In this document: piece after piece, positions 44,604-52,977 of the stretch
How the letters are laid out: each line of letters opens with the position of its first letter
Numbering within the stretch: position 1 is the first letter of the stretch
DNA from: DASUTB01 sp036374835
Lineage (GTDB): Bacteria; Actinomycetota; Actinomycetes; Jiangellales; Jiangellaceae
NCBI GenBank assembly: GCA_036374835.1
Contig: DASUTB010000074.1
Span: 1-64,000, forward strand
Direction: 5' to 3'
DNA: 64,000 bases
The notes under the pieces: model-generated
Database searches by the model: none
Told to the model about the DNA's origin: nothing
Seen by the model: the letters and a program-made list of their open reading frames with translations, nothing else
Made by a program: the position numbers and the translations under genes

Positions 44604-44770
44604 CGATCAGGTGACCAACTCGATACTTGCGCCGCGGAATCATCACCTGATCGTTTGACGAACCGTCCGTGACTGGAGATCAGGTGACCGAACCATGCAT
44701 TTGAGGCGCTGTATGTCACCTGATCGGCCGAGCAAGACGAGATCAGGTGACAGAGCGACGATCAGGTGAT
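44604..44770. repeat. GATCAGGTGA palindrome cluster after trmI
   Basis: Six copies of GATCAGGTGA occur in 167 bases: plus orientation at 44605, 44678, 44741 and 44760, minus (TCACCTGATC) at 44643 and 44716. CGATCAGGTGA 44604-44614 pairs with 44643-44653, and GATCAGGTGAC 44678-44688 with 44715-44725; the last two copies are direct. The spaced arms and repetition fit a REP-like element or a multi-site protein target. It fills the gap before rarA. A related cluster follows pyrC at 63877. Confidence 0.85.
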
Positions 44771-44798
44771 GTCGGCGCGGCGGGGTAGCCTCGGTCGC

Positions 44799-46142
44799 AT
44801 GACCGGGGATGCACTGTTCGACGTGACGCCGCAGCGGCCGCGCGGGTCGCTGGGCGGGTCGGACGACGAGTACGCCCCGCTGGCGGTCCGGATGCGGCCA
44901 CGCTCGCTGGACGAGCTGGTCGGGCAGGACCACCTGGTGCAGGACGGCTCGCCGCTGCGGCTCGTCGTCGACCGGGACGAGCCGATGGCGCTGATCCTCT
45001 GGGGCCCGCCCGGCACCGGAAAGACCACGATCGCCTACGTGGTGAGCCAGACGACCGAGCGGCACTTCGTGGAGCTGTCGGCGGTGACCGCGGGGGTCAA
45101 GGACGTCCGGCAGGTGATGGACGACGCCCGGCGCGAACTCGTCAGAACCGGCACCGGCACCGTGCTGTTCGTCGACGAGGTCCACCGCTTCTCCAAGACC
45201 CAGCAGGACGCGCTGCTTCCCGGTGTCGAGAACAGGTGGGTGTCGCTCGTTGCCGCCACCACCGAGAACCCGTTCTTCGCGCTGATCAGCCCGCTGCTGT
45301 CGCGCTCGCTGCTGCTGAGCCTCGAGCCGCTCGGCGACGACGATATCGGCGCGCTGCTGGATCGTGCGATCGCCGATCCGCGCGGCCTGGACGGCAGGGT
45401 GAAGATCGAGGCGGACGCACGCGAGCATCTGGTCCGGCTCGCCGGCGGAGACGCCCGTCGCGTCCTGACGTACCTAGAGGCGGCTGCGGCGGCGTGCGGT
45501 GCAAACGCGACCATCGACCTCGCCACCGCGGAGCACGCCGTAGTGCGGGCCGCCGTCCGCTACGACCGCGACGGCGACCAGCACTACGACGTCACGAGCG
45601 CTCTGATAAAGAGCATTCGCGGCAGTGACGCCGATGCCGCGCTGCACTACCTGGCTCGGATGGCCGAGGCGGGCGAGGATCCGCGCTTTCTTGCCCGCAG
45701 GCTCGTCATTCTGGCCAGCGAGGACATCGGGCTGGCCGATCCGGAGGCGCTGCCGACCGCGGTCGCCGCGGCACAGGCGGTGCAGCTCATCGGCTGGCCC
45801 GAGGCGCAGATCACACTGGCGCACGCGGTGATCGCCTTGTCGCTCGCGCCGAAGTCGAACAGCGTGGTCAAGGCGATCGGTGCCGCCGCCGCGGACGTTC
45901 GCGCCGGCCTGGCCGGACCGGTGCCGCCGGCACTGCGCGACTCGCACTACTCGGGAGCACGCACATTGGAGCATGGCACGGCCTACAAGTACGCTCACGA
46001 TGATCCGCGGGGCGTGGTCGAGCAGCAGTACGCTCCGGACACGATCGCGGACAAGGTGTACTACGAGCCGGGCAACCGCGGCGCCGAGCGCGAGTACGCC
46101 GAACGGTACGCTCGGCTGCGCAAGATCGTCCGGGGTGAGTGA
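44799..46142 (+). CDS. rarA: Replication-associated recombination protein A
   Basis: AAA+ ATPase of 447 residues (RarA/MgsA), acting at stalled replication forks. RMRPRSLDELVGQDHLV opens it. Walker A is LWGPPGTGKTTIAYVV and Walker B is VLFVDEVHRFSKTQQDALLPGVE. Sensor 1 is VAATTENPFFA. The C-terminal tetramerisation domain includes LARRLVILASEDIGLADPEAL and YKYAHDDPRGVVEQQYAPD. MTGDALFDVTP is the usual start, so ATG 44799 is taken over an upstream ATG that lies in the repeat cluster. Confidence 0.94.
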   Translation: MTGDALFDVTPQRPRGSLGGSDDEYAPLAVRMRPRSLDELVGQDHLVQDGSPLRLVVDRDEPMALILWGPPGTGKTTIAYVVSQTTERHFVELSAVTAGVKDVRQVMDDARRELVRTGTGTVLFVDEVHRFSKTQQDALLPGVENRWVSLVAATTENPFFALISPLLSRSLLLSLEPLGDDDIGALLDRAIADPRGLDGRVKIEADAREHLVRLAGGDARRVLTYLEAAAAACGANATIDLATAEHAVVRAAVRYDRDGDQHYDVTSALIKSIRGSDADAALHYLARMAEAGEDPRFLARRLVILASEDIGLADPEALPTAVAAAQAVQLIGWPEAQITLAHAVIALSLAPKSNSVVKAIGAAAADVRAGLAGPVPPALRDSHYSGARTLEHGTAYKYAHDDPRGVVEQQYAPDTIADKVYYEPGNRGAEREYAERYARLRKIVRGE

Positions 46143-46206
46143 CGAGAGTCCGCCGCAACGCGAAGTCGATCGTGACACGGTAGGGTCACCCACGACAGGC
46201 GTGGTA

Positions 46207-46221
46207 TCCCGGTGACCGGGA
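46207..46221 (+). other. Small hairpin just before the DUF948 ribosome site
   Basis: TCCCGG-TGA-CCGGGA is a perfect 6-bp stem with a 3-base loop, ending one base before GAAGGAGG (46223-46230) and 19 bases before the ATG of the DUF948 gene. It may affect access to the ribosome-binding site or be a weak terminator. Confidence 0.35.
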
Positions 46222-46240
46222 CGAAGGAGGGTCCAGATTC

Positions 46241-46630
46241 ATGTCCGGAGGCGAGATCGCCGCGCTGATCGCGGCCGCTGCGGCCGTCGCGCTCGTGGCG
46301 CTCCTGGCCGTGCCGATCCTGAAACTGGGACGCACCGTCGACGAGTTGACCGAGACGGTGCGCGATGTGCGGCGCGAGCACGTGTCGAAGACGGCGGTCA
46401 CCGTCGAGGAAACGAACCAGTTGCTGCATACCACCAACGCGCAACTCGAGCGCATCGACGCGATCACCGCGAACGCGAAGACGGTGACCGATAACGCCGC
46501 GGCGATGTCGTCGCTGTTCTCGGCAACGCTCGGTGGGCCGATGGTCAAGACCGCGGCGTTCACGTACGGGGTCCGGCGGGCGCTGCGCGACCGGCGCGAG
46601 GGTGGAGGGCGGCGAGGGAGGCGCCGATGA
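46241..46630 (+). CDS. DUF948 membrane protein
   Basis: 129 residues. An N-terminal membrane segment (GEIAALIAAAAAVALVALLAVPIL) is followed by a helical, probably coiled-coil DUF948 domain (LGRTVDELTETVRDVRREHVSKTAVTVEETNQLLHTTNAQLERIDAITANAKTVTDNAAAMSSLFSATLGGPMVKTAAFTYGVR). Function unknown. It is nearly always placed before alaS in actinobacteria together with the next gene. ATG 46241 with GAAGGAGG upstream. Confidence 0.87.
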   Translation: MSGGEIAALIAAAAAVALVALLAVPILKLGRTVDELTETVRDVRREHVSKTAVTVEETNQLLHTTNAQLERIDAITANAKTVTDNAAAMSSLFSATLGGPMVKTAAFTYGVRRALRDRREGGGRRGRRR

Positions 46631-46679
46631 ACGGGCGCAACCCCAGGCGCAGCGATGCGTTGCCACGAGGGAGAACGTG

Positions 46680-46979
46680 ATGAAACGGGTATTCTGGATA
46701 ACTGCCGGTGCGGTGGCCGGGGTGTTGGTGGCCCGCAAGCTGGCCAAGGCGGCCCGGAGCGTCACGCCCGAAGGCGCTGCCGAGCGGGTATCCGGCAAGT
46801 TCGGCGACATCACGAATGCGTTCCGGAACTTCGCTGACGACGTCCGTGCCGGTATGGCCGAGCGCGATAATGAGCTGCGTCGTTCCCTGGGTATTGCCGA
46901 CAATGGCCAGGAGGACGGTCACCCCGCGAGCTTGGGCGGGTCGTCCGAGCTCAAGAACGATCATTCGAGAGGTACCTGA
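46680..46979 (+). CDS. DUF6167-like small protein before alaS
   Basis: 99 residues starting MKRVFWITAGAVAGVLVARKLAKAARSVTPEGAAERV, a short hydrophobic anchor followed by an amphipathic region (FGDITNAFRNFADDVRAGMAERDNELRRSLGI). Fixed partner of DUF948 and alaS in actinobacteria; no function is known. ATG 46680 with GAGGGAG just upstream. It ends 2 bases before alaS, so the three genes are probably co-transcribed. Confidence 0.82.
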   Translation: MKRVFWITAGAVAGVLVARKLAKAARSVTPEGAAERVSGKFGDITNAFRNFADDVRAGMAERDNELRRSLGIADNGQEDGHPASLGGSSELKNDHSRGT

Positions 46980-46981
46980 CA

Positions 46982-49681
46982 ATGGAAACGGCCGATATCC
47001 GGCAACGCTTCTTGGACCATTTCGAGCGTGCCGGTCACACGGTGGTGCCCAGTGCGTCGCTGATATCGCCGGATCCTTCGCTCCTGTTCACCGCGGCCGG
47101 AATGGTGCCGTTCATCCCGTACTTCACCGGCCAGGAGACGCCGCCGTTCAAGCGGGCGACGAGTGTGCAGAAGTGTGTGCGCACGCTCGACATCGAAGAA
47201 GTCGGCAAGACGACACGGCACGGCACGTTCTTCCAGATGAACGGCAACTTCTCGTTCGGCGACTACTTCAAAGAGACCGCGATCTCGTTGGCGTGGGAGC
47301 TGGTCACCTCGCCGCAGCGCGACGGCGGTTACGGATTCGACCCGGACAAGATATGGGTGACCGTGCTGCACGAGGACGACGAGGCGGCCGAGCTGTGGCG
47401 CAAGGTCGCCGGTATTCCGGCCGAGCGCATCCAGCGGCGGGGCAAGGCCGACAACTACTGGCATACCGGGCAACCCGGTCCGGGCGGCCCGTGCTCGGAG
47501 ATCTACGTCGACCGGGGGCCCGAATACGGGCCGGACGGCGGCCCGATCGTCGACGAGGACCGCTTCCTCGAGATCTGGAACCTGGTCTTCATGCAGGAGG
47601 CGATCGAGGACGTCAAGAGCAAGGAAGAGTTCCGCGTCGTCGGCGAGCTGCCGAGCAAGAACATCGACACCGGTATGGGGCTCGAGCGGGTCGCGTATCT
47701 GCTGCAGGGCGTGGACAACCTGTACGAGATCGACCAGGTGATGCCGGTACTGCAGCGGGCGGCGGAGCTGTCCGGCAAGAAGTACGGCAAACACGCGCCG
47801 GGTGAGGAGGGCTTCGAGGACGACGTCCGGCTGCGCGTCATCGCCGATCATGTGCGCAGCGCGATGATGCTGATCGGGGACGGCGTCCGTCCCTCCAATG
47901 AGGCGCGCGGCTACGTCGTGCGCCGGCTGATCCGGCGCACCGTGCGGGCGATGCGGCTGCTCGGCGTGGAAGGCGCGACGATGCCGGAGCTGTTGCCGGT
48001 GAGCCGGGACGCGATGAAGGACGCCTACCCGGAGCTCGAGCGCGATTTCGACCGGATCTCCGACGCGTTCTACTCCGAGGAGGAGTCGTTCCTCGCGACG
48101 CTGCGCATCGGTACGCAGATCTTCGATTCGGAGGCGATCCAGACCAAACGCGCCGGCAACAGTACACTGCCTGGCGACACCGCGTTCAAGCTGCACGACA
48201 CGTACGGCTTCCCGATCGACCTCACGCTCGAGATGGCCGCCGAGCAGGGCCTCGGCGTCGACGAGGGCGAGTTCCGCCGGCTGATGGCCGAGCAGCGCGA
48301 GCGTGCCAAGGCCGATGCGCGCCGGAAGAAGACCGGCGCGGTCGATCTTTCGATCTATCGCGGTGTCGGCGACGAGCTGGGTAAGCCGGTCGAGTTTCTC
48401 GGCTACGAGCAGGTGATCGCCGATGGCACGGTGCAAGGCCTGCTGGTCGGTGGGGAGCCGTCCGTCGAGGCCGAGGAGGGCGACGACGTCGAGGTGATCC
48501 TCGACCGCACGCCGTTCTATGCCGAGGGCGGCGGTCAGCTGGCCGACCAGGGGATCATCGAGGTAGCCGGCGGGGGACGCATCCAGGTACTGGACGTGCA
48601 GTCGCCGATCGCCGGGCTGATCGTGCACCGCGCGCGCGTGCTGTCCGGCTCTGTCGCGGTGGGTGCGGAGGTGCGAAGCCTCGTCGATGTCCAACGCCGC
48701 CGGTCCATCTCCCGGTCGCACACCGCGACCCACATGGTGCACAAGGCGTTCCGGGAAGCTCTCGGCGAAGGCGCCAGCCAGGCCGGCTCGGAGAACTCGC
48801 CCGGGCGGTTCCGGTTCGACTTCGCCGCCACCGGTGCGGTGCCCGGGAGCGTGCTGAACGACGTGGAGTCGCGCGTCAACGAGCTTCTTGCTGCGGACCT
48901 GGAGGTTCACGCCGAGGTGATGAGTCAGCGCGAGGCGATCGCGTCGGGTGCGATGGCGCTGTTCGGCGAGAAGTACGGCGACGAAGTGCGGGTGGTTTCA
49001 GTGGGCGACTGGGCGCGCGAGCTGTGCGGTGGCACGCACGCCCGGCGGTCCGGTCAGCTCGGCGTGGTCAAGCTGCTCGGCGAGTCGTCCATCGGTCAGG
49101 GTGTGCGCCGCGTCGAGGCGCTCGTCGGCGTGGACGCGTACCGGTTCCTCGCGCGTGAGCATGTGCTGGTCGCACAACTGACCGAGGCGCTGAAGGTGCG
49201 TCCCGAGGAACTGCCGGAGCGGGTGTCCAACCTGCTGACCCAGCTGCGCGACGCGCAGAAGGAGATCGACAAGGTTCGCCGGGGCCGGCTGCTGGCGATC
49301 GCTCCGGAGCTGGCGGCCGATGCGAGGGACGTGGCAGGGTTCTCACTCGTCACGCACCAGCTGCCGGATGACGCGGCGACTGCGGACGACGCGCGGCAAC
49401 TCGCGCTCGACGTGCGCAAGCGCCTTGCGGCGGACCGTGGCGCTGTGGTGGCGATCGCCGCGGTGGCCAATGGACGTCCGCTCGTGATCGTCGCGGTCAA
49501 CGACGCGGCTCGTGCGGCCGGGATCAAGGCCGGCCGCCTGGTTCGGATCGCGGCGCAGGCACTGGGCGGTGGAGGCGGCGGTAAGGACGACGTCGCTCAG
49601 GGCGGCGGTACCGATCCGGCGAAGGTGGCCGACGCGCTCGAAGAACTCGAGCGGGCCGTTCGGGAGACCGCGGACCGGTAG
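46982..49681 (+). CDS. alaS: Alanine-tRNA ligase
   Basis: 899 residues. Class II synthetase core with TAAGMVPFIPYFTGQETPPFKRATSVQKCVRTLDIEEVG, then the editing domain with SHTATHMVHKAFRE (HxxxH) and ELCGGTHARRSGQLG (Cys-His zinc site), then C-Ala with GGGGGGKDDVAQGGG. All motifs are intact and the length is normal. I see no T-box leader upstream. The TAG stop overlaps the ruvX start by one base (TAGTG). Confidence 0.96.
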   Translation: METADIRQRFLDHFERAGHTVVPSASLISPDPSLLFTAAGMVPFIPYFTGQETPPFKRATSVQKCVRTLDIEEVGKTTRHGTFFQMNGNFSFGDYFKETAISLAWELVTSPQRDGGYGFDPDKIWVTVLHEDDEAAELWRKVAGIPAERIQRRGKADNYWHTGQPGPGGPCSEIYVDRGPEYGPDGGPIVDEDRFLEIWNLVFMQEAIEDVKSKEEFRVVGELPSKNIDTGMGLERVAYLLQGVDNLYEIDQVMPVLQRAAELSGKKYGKHAPGEEGFEDDVRLRVIADHVRSAMMLIGDGVRPSNEARGYVVRRLIRRTVRAMRLLGVEGATMPELLPVSRDAMKDAYPELERDFDRISDAFYSEEESFLATLRIGTQIFDSEAIQTKRAGNSTLPGDTAFKLHDTYGFPIDLTLEMAAEQGLGVDEGEFRRLMAEQRERAKADARRKKTGAVDLSIYRGVGDELGKPVEFLGYEQVIADGTVQGLLVGGEPSVEAEEGDDVEVILDRTPFYAEGGGQLADQGIIEVAGGGRIQVLDVQSPIAGLIVHRARVLSGSVAVGAEVRSLVDVQRRRSISRSHTATHMVHKAFREALGEGASQAGSENSPGRFRFDFAATGAVPGSVLNDVESRVNELLAADLEVHAEVMSQREAIASGAMALFGEKYGDEVRVVSVGDWARELCGGTHARRSGQLGVVKLLGESSIGQGVRRVEALVGVDAYRFLAREHVLVAQLTEALKVRPEELPERVSNLLTQLRDAQKEIDKVRRGRLLAIAPELAADARDVAGFSLVTHQLPDDAATADDARQLALDVRKRLAADRGAVVAIAAVANGRPLVIVAVNDAARAAGIKAGRLVRIAAQALGGGGGGKDDVAQGGGTDPAKVADALEELERAVRETADR

Positions 49682-50142
49682 TGGCGTTCCGGCAGGGAGT
49701 CCGAGTCGCCGTCGACGTCGGCAAGGTGCGGATCGGCGTGGCGGCGAGTGACCCGGCCGGGCTGCTCGCCTCGCCGGTCGAGACCGTCCCGGCCGGGCGC
49801 AGCGCTTTCGAACGACTCGCCGAGATTGTGGTAGAACGTGAGGCCCTGGAAGTGATCGTCGGGCTCCCGCGTATGTTGTCAGGCGATGAGGGTGTCGCCG
49901 CCGTCGAGACGCGGACGTTCGCACAACGGCTGGCACGACGTGTGGCACCATGCCCAGTGAGGCTTGTGGACGAGAGGATGACAACAGCCAGTGCCGCCAA
50001 GGCCATGCGGGCGAGCGGGACCTCTGCTCGCCAGGGGAGGAATTCGGTCGACCAGGCGGCGGCGATGGTGATCTTGCAGGACGCGCTTGACTGGGAACGG
50101 TCAGCGGGGGCAGCGCCAGGTGAACTCGTACGGGTGGACTAA
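49681..50142 (+). CDS. ruvX: Holliday junction resolvase-like RuvX (YqgF)
   Basis: 153 residues, RNase H-like fold. VAVDVGKVRIGVAASDPAG carries the first catalytic Asp, EVIVGLPRMLSGDEG and VRLVDERMTTASA the others. YqgF proteins act in rRNA maturation and may resolve junctions. GTG 49681 overlaps the alaS stop, and the stop TAA overlaps the mltG ATG (TAATG), so alaS-ruvX-mltG-aroE are tightly coupled. Confidence 0.93.
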   Translation: MAFRQGVRVAVDVGKVRIGVAASDPAGLLASPVETVPAGRSAFERLAEIVVEREALEVIVGLPRMLSGDEGVAAVETRTFAQRLARRVAPCPVRLVDERMTTASAAKAMRASGTSARQGRNSVDQAAAMVILQDALDWERSAGAAPGELVRVD

Positions 50143-51314
50143 TGAGCTACGGCTACGGAGAGCTGATCGACGACCAGCCGCGAACGTCCCGGCGCGACCG
50201 GCGCAGTAGGCGAAAGAAGAAACGCGGCTTCGGCTCGTTCCTCGCGGTCGTGCTCTCGCTGTCAATCATCGGCTTCGTGGGATGGCAGGGCTACAACTGG
50301 GCTAACGAGACGCTGCGAGACTGGTTCGCCGGTCCGGCGGACTACGAGGGCCCCGGCACCGGCTCGGTCGAGATCACCATCCCCGATGGAGCCTCGATCC
50401 GGGAGATCGGCAACCTGCTGCGCGACAACGGCGTGGTGGCGAGTTCCGATGCGTTCGTCAGCGCCGCGGAGAAGAACCCGGACTCGCGGTCCGTCCAGGC
50501 CGGCACGTACTCGCTCATGCTCGAGATGCCGGCGGCCGACGCACTCAATGCATTGCTCGACAATGCATCCCGTGTGGTGGCCAGGATCGTGATTCCGGAA
50601 GGGCTGCGGCTCGACCAGATCGTGAACCGGATCGCGGATAACGAGGACACCGATTTCACCAAGAAGCAGGTACGGACCGTCCTCGACGCACCCGGCGAGC
50701 TCGGCCTTCCGGACTACGCCGAGGGTTCGGTCGAAGGTTTCCTCTTCCCTGCGACGTATGACATCGAGCCGGAGACCACCGCCGAGTCTCTCGTCAAGTC
50801 GATGGTCAGCCGGTTCCACGCCGCGGCCGAGTCGGTCGAGCTCGAGAGCCGCGCTGCCGACGGCAACATCACGCCCCTGCAGGCCGTGACGATCGCCAGC
50901 ATCATCCAGCGCGAGGTCCGCAACGACGACGACATGCCGAACGTCGCGCAGGTGATCTACAACCGGCTCAACGGCAGCTGTGCACCGAACGGGGTGCCGG
51001 AGGGTTATCTCCAGATGGACTCCACCGTGCACTACGCGGCCGGCGATGCCGACAGCGTATTCACCAGTGACGAGCAACGGCAGATCGACTCGCCGTACAA
51101 CACGTACGTGAACCCGGGTATCCCGCCGGGTCCGATCGCGTCGCCCGGCGAGAAGGCGTTGGCCGCCGCGCTGAACCCAAGTGAGGGCGATTTCTGCTAC
51201 TTCGTGGCGGTGAATCTCGAGACCGGTGAGACCAAATTCGCCGCGACGGAGGAGGAGCACCTCGCGAACCGGCAGGAGCTCGAGGCGTACTGCGCCGACA
51301 GCGATGCCTGTTGA
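50142..51314 (+). CDS. mltG: Endolytic murein transglycosylase MltG
   Basis: 390 residues. A basic cytoplasmic tail of about 30 residues (RRDRRSRRKKKRG) precedes one membrane anchor (FLAVVLSLSIIGFVGWQGY). The YceG domain follows: a LysM-like part (TYSLMLEMPAADALNALL), then the catalytic Glu region VTIASIIQREVRNDDDMPNVAQVIYNRL and LQMDSTVHYA. It cuts nascent peptidoglycan strands. Its 3' end overlaps aroE by 11 bases. Confidence 0.93.
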   Translation: MSYGYGELIDDQPRTSRRDRRSRRKKKRGFGSFLAVVLSLSIIGFVGWQGYNWANETLRDWFAGPADYEGPGTGSVEITIPDGASIREIGNLLRDNGVVASSDAFVSAAEKNPDSRSVQAGTYSLMLEMPAADALNALLDNASRVVARIVIPEGLRLDQIVNRIADNEDTDFTKKQVRTVLDAPGELGLPDYAEGSVEGFLFPATYDIEPETTAESLVKSMVSRFHAAAESVELESRAADGNITPLQAVTIASIIQREVRNDDDMPNVAQVIYNRLNGSCAPNGVPEGYLQMDSTVHYAAGDADSVFTSDEQRQIDSPYNTYVNPGIPPGPIASPGEKALAAALNPSEGDFCYFVAVNLETGETKFAATEEEHLANRQELEAYCADSDAC

Positions 51315-52125
51315 CCCGCCGCAGCGTACCTGCGCGGTCGTCGGCTCGCCGATCGCGCACTCACTGTCGCCGGTGCTGCACCGTGCGGCGTACCGGCATC
51401 TGGGATTGCGGTGGGAGTACACGCGTCATGAGGTGCCCGAAGGTGAGCTGGCCGCCTTCGTCGGCGGGCTGGACGCCACGTGGCGCGGTTTGTCCGTGAC
51501 GATGCCGCTCAAACGAGAGGCGCTCAAGCTCGCCGACTCGGCGTCCCCATCGGCGGAGCTGGCCCGGGCGGCGAACACGCTCCTGTTCGAACCGGACGGT
51601 TCGGTACACGCGGACAACACGGATATCGGCGGCATGGTCGACAGCGTGCGTGCGGCCGACGGCGAGTTGGGCCGGTCCGCATGCGTGTGGGGAGGCGGGT
51701 CGACGGCGGCCAGTGCCATGGTCGCGCTGGCCGCGATGCAGATGCAGGACGTCCATCTGCACGTCCGGGACGAGGCCCGGGCCCGCGCAACACTGGATGC
51801 GGCATCACGCGCCGGCGTTGAGGTCCGGGTAGCGGGCTGGAAGGTCGGCCCGGCGTGTGGGGTCGCCGGCCTGGTCGTGTTGACCGCACCGGCCGGTGCC
51901 GCCGACGCGGTGGCCGCGGACCTGGCCGCGCAGGCTGATCCGGACCGAGTGCTCTTCGATGTGGTGTACGACCCGTGGCCCACCGTCGCCGCGGCGACGT
52001 GGCAGCGTGCCGGTGGCCGGATCACGAGCGGGCTGGACCTACTCGTCCATCAGGCCGTCGGTCAGGTCCGGCTGATGACCGGGCACGACCTGCCGGCATC
52101 CGTGTTGTATGCGGCGTTGCCGTGA
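51304..52125 (+). CDS. aroE: Shikimate dehydrogenase
   Basis: 273 residues. NADPH reduction of 3-dehydroshikimate. The substrate motif is VVGSPIAHSLSPVLHRAAYRHLGL, with SVTMPLKREAL (catalytic Lys) and NTLLFEPDGSVHADNTDIGG (catalytic Asp). The cofactor loop GGGSTAASAMVALA replaces the more usual GxGGxxxA. ATG 51304 lies inside the end of mltG. The stop overlaps the prepilin-peptidase start (GTGA). Confidence 0.93.
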   Translation: MPVDPPQRTCAVVGSPIAHSLSPVLHRAAYRHLGLRWEYTRHEVPEGELAAFVGGLDATWRGLSVTMPLKREALKLADSASPSAELARAANTLLFEPDGSVHADNTDIGGMVDSVRAADGELGRSACVWGGGSTAASAMVALAAMQMQDVHLHVRDEARARATLDAASRAGVEVRVAGWKVGPACGVAGLVVLTAPAGAADAVAADLAAQADPDRVLFDVVYDPWPTVAAATWQRAGGRITSGLDLLVHQAVGQVRLMTGHDLPASVLYAALP

Positions 52126-52868
52126 CCGGCGTACTGCTCGGCGGACTCCTCGGCGCGGTCGTGGGTGCTTTCCTGCCGCGGCTCATCGCGCTGATCCCAG
52201 ATCGCGAACAGGTCGTCGACACGTCCCGGAGCTCAGGCAGGCGCGCGCCGGTGGGCGCCGATCCGGCGGTGCCGGACGTCCCGGCTCCGACGCCGTACTG
52301 GGCACTGGCCGCCGTCCCACACCTCAGTTGGTATCTGGCCGCGCCGACGGCCGTGCTGTGGGCGCTGCTCGCCGCGGGCGGCTGGGACGCGTCGCTGCCG
52401 GCCCAGTTGCTCGTCGCCGGACTCGGCGTCGCGATGGCGTACATCGATATTCGGGAGCACCGGCTGCCGGACCGGCTGACCTATCCGGCCTTCGCCGGAG
52501 CCGCGGTCGCGCTCGCGATCGCCGCACTCATGACGGGGGAGTGGTCGGCGTATGGGCGCGCGTGGGCCGCTGCGGCGCTGCTGGTCGGAGCGTTCCTCGT
52601 GCTGGCACTGATCCGGCCCGGGGAGCTCGGCCTCGGCGATGTGAAGCTGTCCGCGAGCCTCGGCCTGTTGCTCGGCTGGATCGGCTGGGGGCACGTCGTC
52701 CTCGGGGCGTTCCTGGGCTTCGCGTTCGGCGGGATCTACTCGGTGGTACTGCTTGCGCTGCGGCGCGCGGACCGCCGCACCGCGATCCCGTTCGGCCCGT
52801 TCCTGCTCGCCGGCGGGTTCAGCGCGATCGCGTGGGGTGAGGCCATCCTCGAGGCCTACCTTGGCTGA
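52122..52868 (+). CDS. A24-family prepilin peptidase
   Basis: 248 residues, polytopic. The two catalytic Asp residues are in AYIDIREHRLPDRLTYP and RPGELGLGDVKLSASLG. It has a hydrophobic N terminus but no zinc-binding Cys pairs or methyltransferase domain seen in full PilD. No pilin or secretion genes are close by, so its substrates must be encoded elsewhere. GTG 52122 is coupled to aroE. It often lies in this spot in actinobacteria, before aroC. Confidence 0.87.
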   Translation: MTGVLLGGLLGAVVGAFLPRLIALIPDREQVVDTSRSSGRRAPVGADPAVPDVPAPTPYWALAAVPHLSWYLAAPTAVLWALLAAGGWDASLPAQLLVAGLGVAMAYIDIREHRLPDRLTYPAFAGAAVALAIAALMTGEWSAYGRAWAAAALLVGAFLVLALIRPGELGLGDVKLSASLGLLLGWIGWGHVVLGAFLGFAFGGIYSVVLLALRRADRRTAIPFGPFLLAGGFSAIAWGEAILEAYLG

Positions 52869-52977
52869 TCATGAATGCTAATAGGCCGTTTTTGCGTGAA
52901 TGAGCTTCACGATCTTCGACATGATCACAGGAGAGGTGGCGTGTCGTCCCGCCTGCGCACGTGAAAAGATAATTCGC

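Noticed and set aside
44604..44770. CRISPR array made of GATCAGGTGA repeats
   Set aside because: The repeats are only 10 bases, alternate in orientation and have unequal spacers, and there are no cas genes; a palindromic repeat cluster fits better.
46143..46981. T-box leader before alaS
   Set aside because: No T-box core sequence or specifier loop is visible; the two small genes DUF948 and DUF6167 fill the region.
46961..48910. 649-residue minus-strand frame opposite alaS
   Set aside because: Low-quality composition and complete overlap with the conserved AlaS core; a G+C artefact.
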